Assembly (NCBI GenBank): GCA_944389715.1
Contig: CALXNI010000028.1
Coordinates: 1 to 8,343, forward strand
Direction: 5' to 3'
Source: an uncultured Clostridia bacterium
GTDB lineage: Bacteria; Bacillota; Clostridia; TANB77; CAG-508
Length of the DNA stretch: 8,343 nucleotides
This document shows positions 6,228 to 8,343 of the stretch, piece by piece. Every line of letters begins with the position of its first letter. Position 1 is the stretch's first letter. The translations under genes and the position numbers were made by a program. The notes below the pieces were generated by a model that saw only the letters and a program-made list of their open reading frames with translations, had not been told where the DNA came from and did not search any database.

Positions 6228-6272
6228 TAGGGAAAAAGGGGTCAGACCCCTTTTTCCCTGTTACTTTTTTTT
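6224..6272. terminator. Strong terminator between convergent genes
   Basis: An 18-bp stem with one U-G pair: 6224-6241 pairs with 6247-6264 around the loop TCAGA, followed by eight T (6265-6272). The core AAAAAGGGG-TCAGA-CCCCTTTTT is unusually regular. On the plus strand it ends the two-component genes. On the minus strand the A/T-rich flank (6210-6223) gives a weaker T-tract, so it may also end the DUF378 gene. Confidence 0.92.
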
Positions 6273-6279
6273 AACAAAA

Positions 6280-6474
6280 TTAGTCAGAAAGTTTGCTATA
6301 AAATGCTATACACCAAAGCCCTGCAATTCCTACAATTCCATATATTATTCTAGTAAGAATAGATAAACTTCCAAATAGTGCGTCTACTAAATTAAATTCA
6401 AATAAACCAACAAGTAGCCAATTTATTGCACCAATTATGACTAAAGTAAGTGCTATTCCGTTTATAATTTTCAT
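6280..6474 (-). CDS. DUF378 small membrane protein (YuzA-like)
   Basis: A 64-residue, almost wholly hydrophobic protein. Two membrane helices are visible, about residues 5-27 (IALTLVIIGAINWLLVGLF) and 41-59 (LTRIIYGIVGIAGLWCIAF). The first carries the GAINW motif and the second the YxIVGxAGLW motif that define DUF378. The length matches the family, which has no established function. Start: ATG at 6474 with GGAGG (plus strand 6482-6486) eight bases upstream. It is a single gene convergent with the histidine kinase, sharing the terminator region at 6224-6272. Confidence 0.88.
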   Translation of the reverse strand: MKIINGIALTLVIIGAINWLLVGLFEFNLVDALFGSLSILTRIIYGIVGIAGLWCIAFYSKLSD

Positions 6475-6522
6475 TGTAAAACCTCCATTTTTGTTTTTCT
6501 TATTGTGTGCATTTTATTTATA

Positions 6523-6528
6523 ATTATA
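6523..6528 (-). promoter_or_regulatory. Candidate -10 of the DUF378 gene
   Basis: TATAAT on the minus strand, about 50 bases upstream of the DUF378 start codon. No convincing -35 lies 16-18 bases further up, so support is weak. The divergent promoter for the RlmD gene begins close by. Confidence 0.35.
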
Positions 6529-6546
6529 CATATTGTTACAAAACAA

Positions 6547-6575
6547 TTGATTTTTAGGCATTTTTAAAATATAAT
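6547..6575 (+). promoter_or_regulatory. Promoter of the RlmD-type gene
   Basis: TTGATT (6547-6552) and perfect TATAAT (6570-6575) are 17 bases apart. The leader to the ATG at 6600 is about 20 bases and holds AAAGGAG (6587-6593). Confidence 0.7.
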
Positions 6576-6599
6576 TTAAATAATTAAAAGGAGAATAGA

Positions 6600-7970
6600 A
6601 TGTTAAAGAAAAATGAAGAATATGTAGTAGATATTATAGATAATGGATTTCAAGGAGAAGGAATTGCTAAAATTGATGGAATTACTGTGTTTATCGATAA
6701 AGCAATAAAAGACGAAAAAGTTAAAATAAAAATTTTGAAAGTTCAAACAAATTTTGCATATGGAAAAATAATTGAAATTTTAGAAAAATCTGACAATAGA
6801 ATAAGCAATGAAGATTGCACGACATATAAAAGATGTGGCGGATGCAATTTAAGGCATATTAAATACGAAGAAACTTTAAATATAAAAAAGGCAATTGTAG
6901 AAAATTGTTTATATAAAGCATTAAAAAGAAATGTTGAAGTAAATAATGTTATTGGCATGGAAAAACCATTTTTTTATAGAAATAAACTTCAATATCCAGT
7001 TGGAATAGATAAAGATTTAAAGCCAGTTATAGGAGTTTATTCTAGTAGAACACATGATATTATTCCAACAAATGAATGCTTTATACAAAATAAAGAATGC
7101 CAAATTATAGCAAATGATATTTTTGAATTTATTACAGAAAATAATATTTAACCATATAACGAAAAAACTTTAAAAGGAACAGTAAGACACATAGTTATAA
7201 GAATTGGTGTTAAAACAGGCGAAGTATTAGTAACATTAGTATTAAATGATAATAAATTCAAAAATGAACAAGAATTAGTAAAAATTTTAACACAAAAACA
7301 TAAAAATATTAAATCAATTGTTAAAAATTTTAATAAAAAGAATACCAATGTAATTTTAGGAGAAAAAACAGAAGTAATTTATGGAGATGGATATATTTAT
7401 GATATATTAGGAGATTACAAATTTAAAATATCTCCACTTTCATTTTATCAGGTTAATCCTGTTCAAACAGAAATATTATATAATACAGCTATAAAATATG
7501 TAGGAGCAGGACTTGGGCGTCCGCAAAACAAAATTGCTTTAGACTTATATTGCGGTATAGGAACAATTGGGATATTCGCATCAAAACACTTTAAAAAAGT
7601 ATATGGAATTGAAATAGTTAAGCAGGCAATAGAAGATGCAAAAGAAAATGCTAGAATAAATAATATTAATAATATAGAATTCTTTGCAGGAGACGTAGAA
7701 GAAGTTTTACCTAAAATAATCGAAAAAGAAAAAATAAAACCAGATGTAGTATTTGTTGATCCACCAAGAAAGGGATTAGACAAGAAGACAATTGATGTTT
7801 TAAAAGAATTAGAACCAAGTAGAATAATATACATTAGTTGCAATCCAGCAACACTTGCAAGAGACGTTTCATTATTAGAAGAAAAATATAATATAGGGGA
7901 AGTACAACCAGTAGATATGTTTCCATATACAAGCCATGTGGAGTGCGTATCAGTGCTACAGTTAAAATAA
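6600..7970 (+). pseudogene. rlmD: 23S rRNA (uracil-5-)-methyltransferase, RlmD/RumA type, with internal stop
   Basis: Family role: SAM-dependent C5 methylation of a uracil in 23S rRNA. The single frame runs 456 residues but is cut by TAA at codon 184 (7149-7151). Before it lie a TRAM RNA-binding domain (about 4-62) and the iron-sulfur ligands C73, C79, C82 (CX5CGGC) and C160, then YRNKLQYPV. After it, in the same frame, are SFYQVNP, SAM motif DLYCGIGTIG (D315), DPPRKG (D387), catalytic C414 in SCNPATLARD, and E448 in HVECV. Everything needed is present apart from the stop, and total length is normal. One base change (for example AAA or CAA to TAA) explains it. TAA ends other genes here, so recoding is not indicated. 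No restart site follows the stop. Residues about 301-310 (VGAGLGRPQN) look like an inserted palindromic repeat. Firmicute members may be RlmD, RlmC or dual RlmCD. Confidence 0.85.
7499..7524 (+). repeat. Probable palindromic repeat inserted in frame within the RlmD gene
   Basis: This GC-rich stretch starts TGTAGGAGC and ends GTCCGC. GGAC (7509-7512) pairs with GTCC (7519-7522), extended by GC/GC around a bulged A. It encodes VGAGLGRPQ just before the SAM motif, where relatives have a shorter linker. It matches the minus strand of the repeat at 148-178 in its ends (TGTAGG-GC at the start, CCGC at the end). Confidence 0.45.
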
Positions 7971-8013
7971 TATAATAATGGAATATTAAATTTTTTAAAA
8001 GAAGGTAAAGTAA

Positions 8014-8343
8014 ATGGATAATTATTTTATAATACATGGCTCATTTGGAAGCCCATTTGGAAATTGGTTTAGTTGGTTACATGATCTTATAGAAGATGAT
8101 GGAAAACAGGTATATGTACCAGATTTTCCAATTGGTGTAGGATATCAAAATTACGAAAATTGGAGTAAGTTACTAAAATATTACTTAGATTTAGGCCTTA
8201 TAAATGAAAATACAACAATTATAGGACATAGTATAGCACCAATATTCATATCAAAATTTTTAGTTGAAAATAAAGTAAAAGTTAAAAAATTAATATTTGT
8301 GTGTGGATTTAACAACTACCTAGGAATAAATGAAGAATATGAT
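8014..8343 (+). CDS. RBBP9/YdeN-like alpha/beta hydrolase, 3' end beyond the window
   Basis: The first 110 residues are in the window and the frame is still open at the edge. The N-terminal strand YFIIHGSFGSPFGNWFSWL carries the HG oxyanion-type motif. VYVPDFPIG follows, then the nucleophile elbow GHSIAP with S73, and the strand KKLIFVCGF. This pattern fits the small serine hydrolases of the RBBP9/YdeN family (about 180-200 residues). The catalytic Asp and His would lie outside the window. Substrates are generally unknown. GAAGGT at 8001-8006 is a modest ribosome site. The gene lies 43 bases after the RlmD-type gene with no terminator between, so read-through is likely. A lone TATAAT at 7971-7976 lacks a -35. 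Confidence 0.8.
   Translation, partial: MDNYFIIHGSFGSPFGNWFSWLHDLIEDDGKQVYVPDFPIGVGYQNYENWSKLLKYYLDLGLINENTTIIGHSIAPIFISKFLVENKVKVKKLIFVCGFNNYLGINEEYD

Noticed and set aside
7149..7151. TAA recoded as a sense codon in the RlmD gene
   Set aside because: TAA ends the Nudix, YbaK and RlmD frames at positions that match family lengths, so it is a normal stop in this genome.

Overview
The window looks like chromosomal DNA from a low-GC Gram-positive bacterium, most likely a member of Clostridia. The sequence is strongly AT-rich, codon use favours AGA, ATA and AAA, genes carry strong GGAGG-type ribosome sites, tRNA genes encode their own CCA, and A/T-rich sigma-A promoters and U-tract terminators are frequent. 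The gene families also fit: a VTC-domain polyphosphate polymerase, DUF4956, a Cthe_2159-type beta-helix protein, and DUF378.

Layout. Positions 1-107 hold a strongly folded segment that may be the right end of an IS200/IS605 (TnpB/omega-RNA) element. A short palindromic repeat follows at 148-178. A consensus promoter (251-279) then drives a tRNA-Val(UAC), tRNA-Asp(GUC), tRNA-Phe(GAA) cluster that ends in a terminator. Next comes a two-gene unit: a Nudix hydrolase of the MutT/8-oxo-dGTPase type and a YbaK-family aminoacyl-tRNA deacylase, closed by a terminator at 1617-1652.

The core (about 1660-6272) is a five-gene same-strand block: VTC-domain polyphosphate polymerase, DUF4956 membrane protein, a membrane-anchored Cthe_2159-type beta-helix protein, an OmpR-family response regulator and a sensor histidine kinase. 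The last two have their own promoter overlapping the end of the beta-helix gene. The likely theme is a cell-envelope or polyphosphate-linked surface module under two-component control, but this is inferred from neighbourhood only. A strong terminator separates the block from a convergent small DUF378 membrane protein. An RlmD-type rRNA uracil-5-methyltransferase and the start of an RBBP9/YdeN-like alpha/beta hydrolase close the window.

The most striking property is damage. The VTC gene has a +1 indel in an A-run. DUF4956 has lost its 5' half. The histidine kinase has a one-base insertion inside its G2 ATP-binding box. RlmD has an in-frame TAA with all catalytic motifs intact downstream. The beta-helix protein also looks short at its N-terminus. 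Either this is a decaying locus in a genome with many recent pseudogenes, or the assembly carries base errors. The sequence alone cannot decide. A second theme is a small palindromic repeat family seen once between genes and apparently once inside the RlmD gene, where it is translated in frame.
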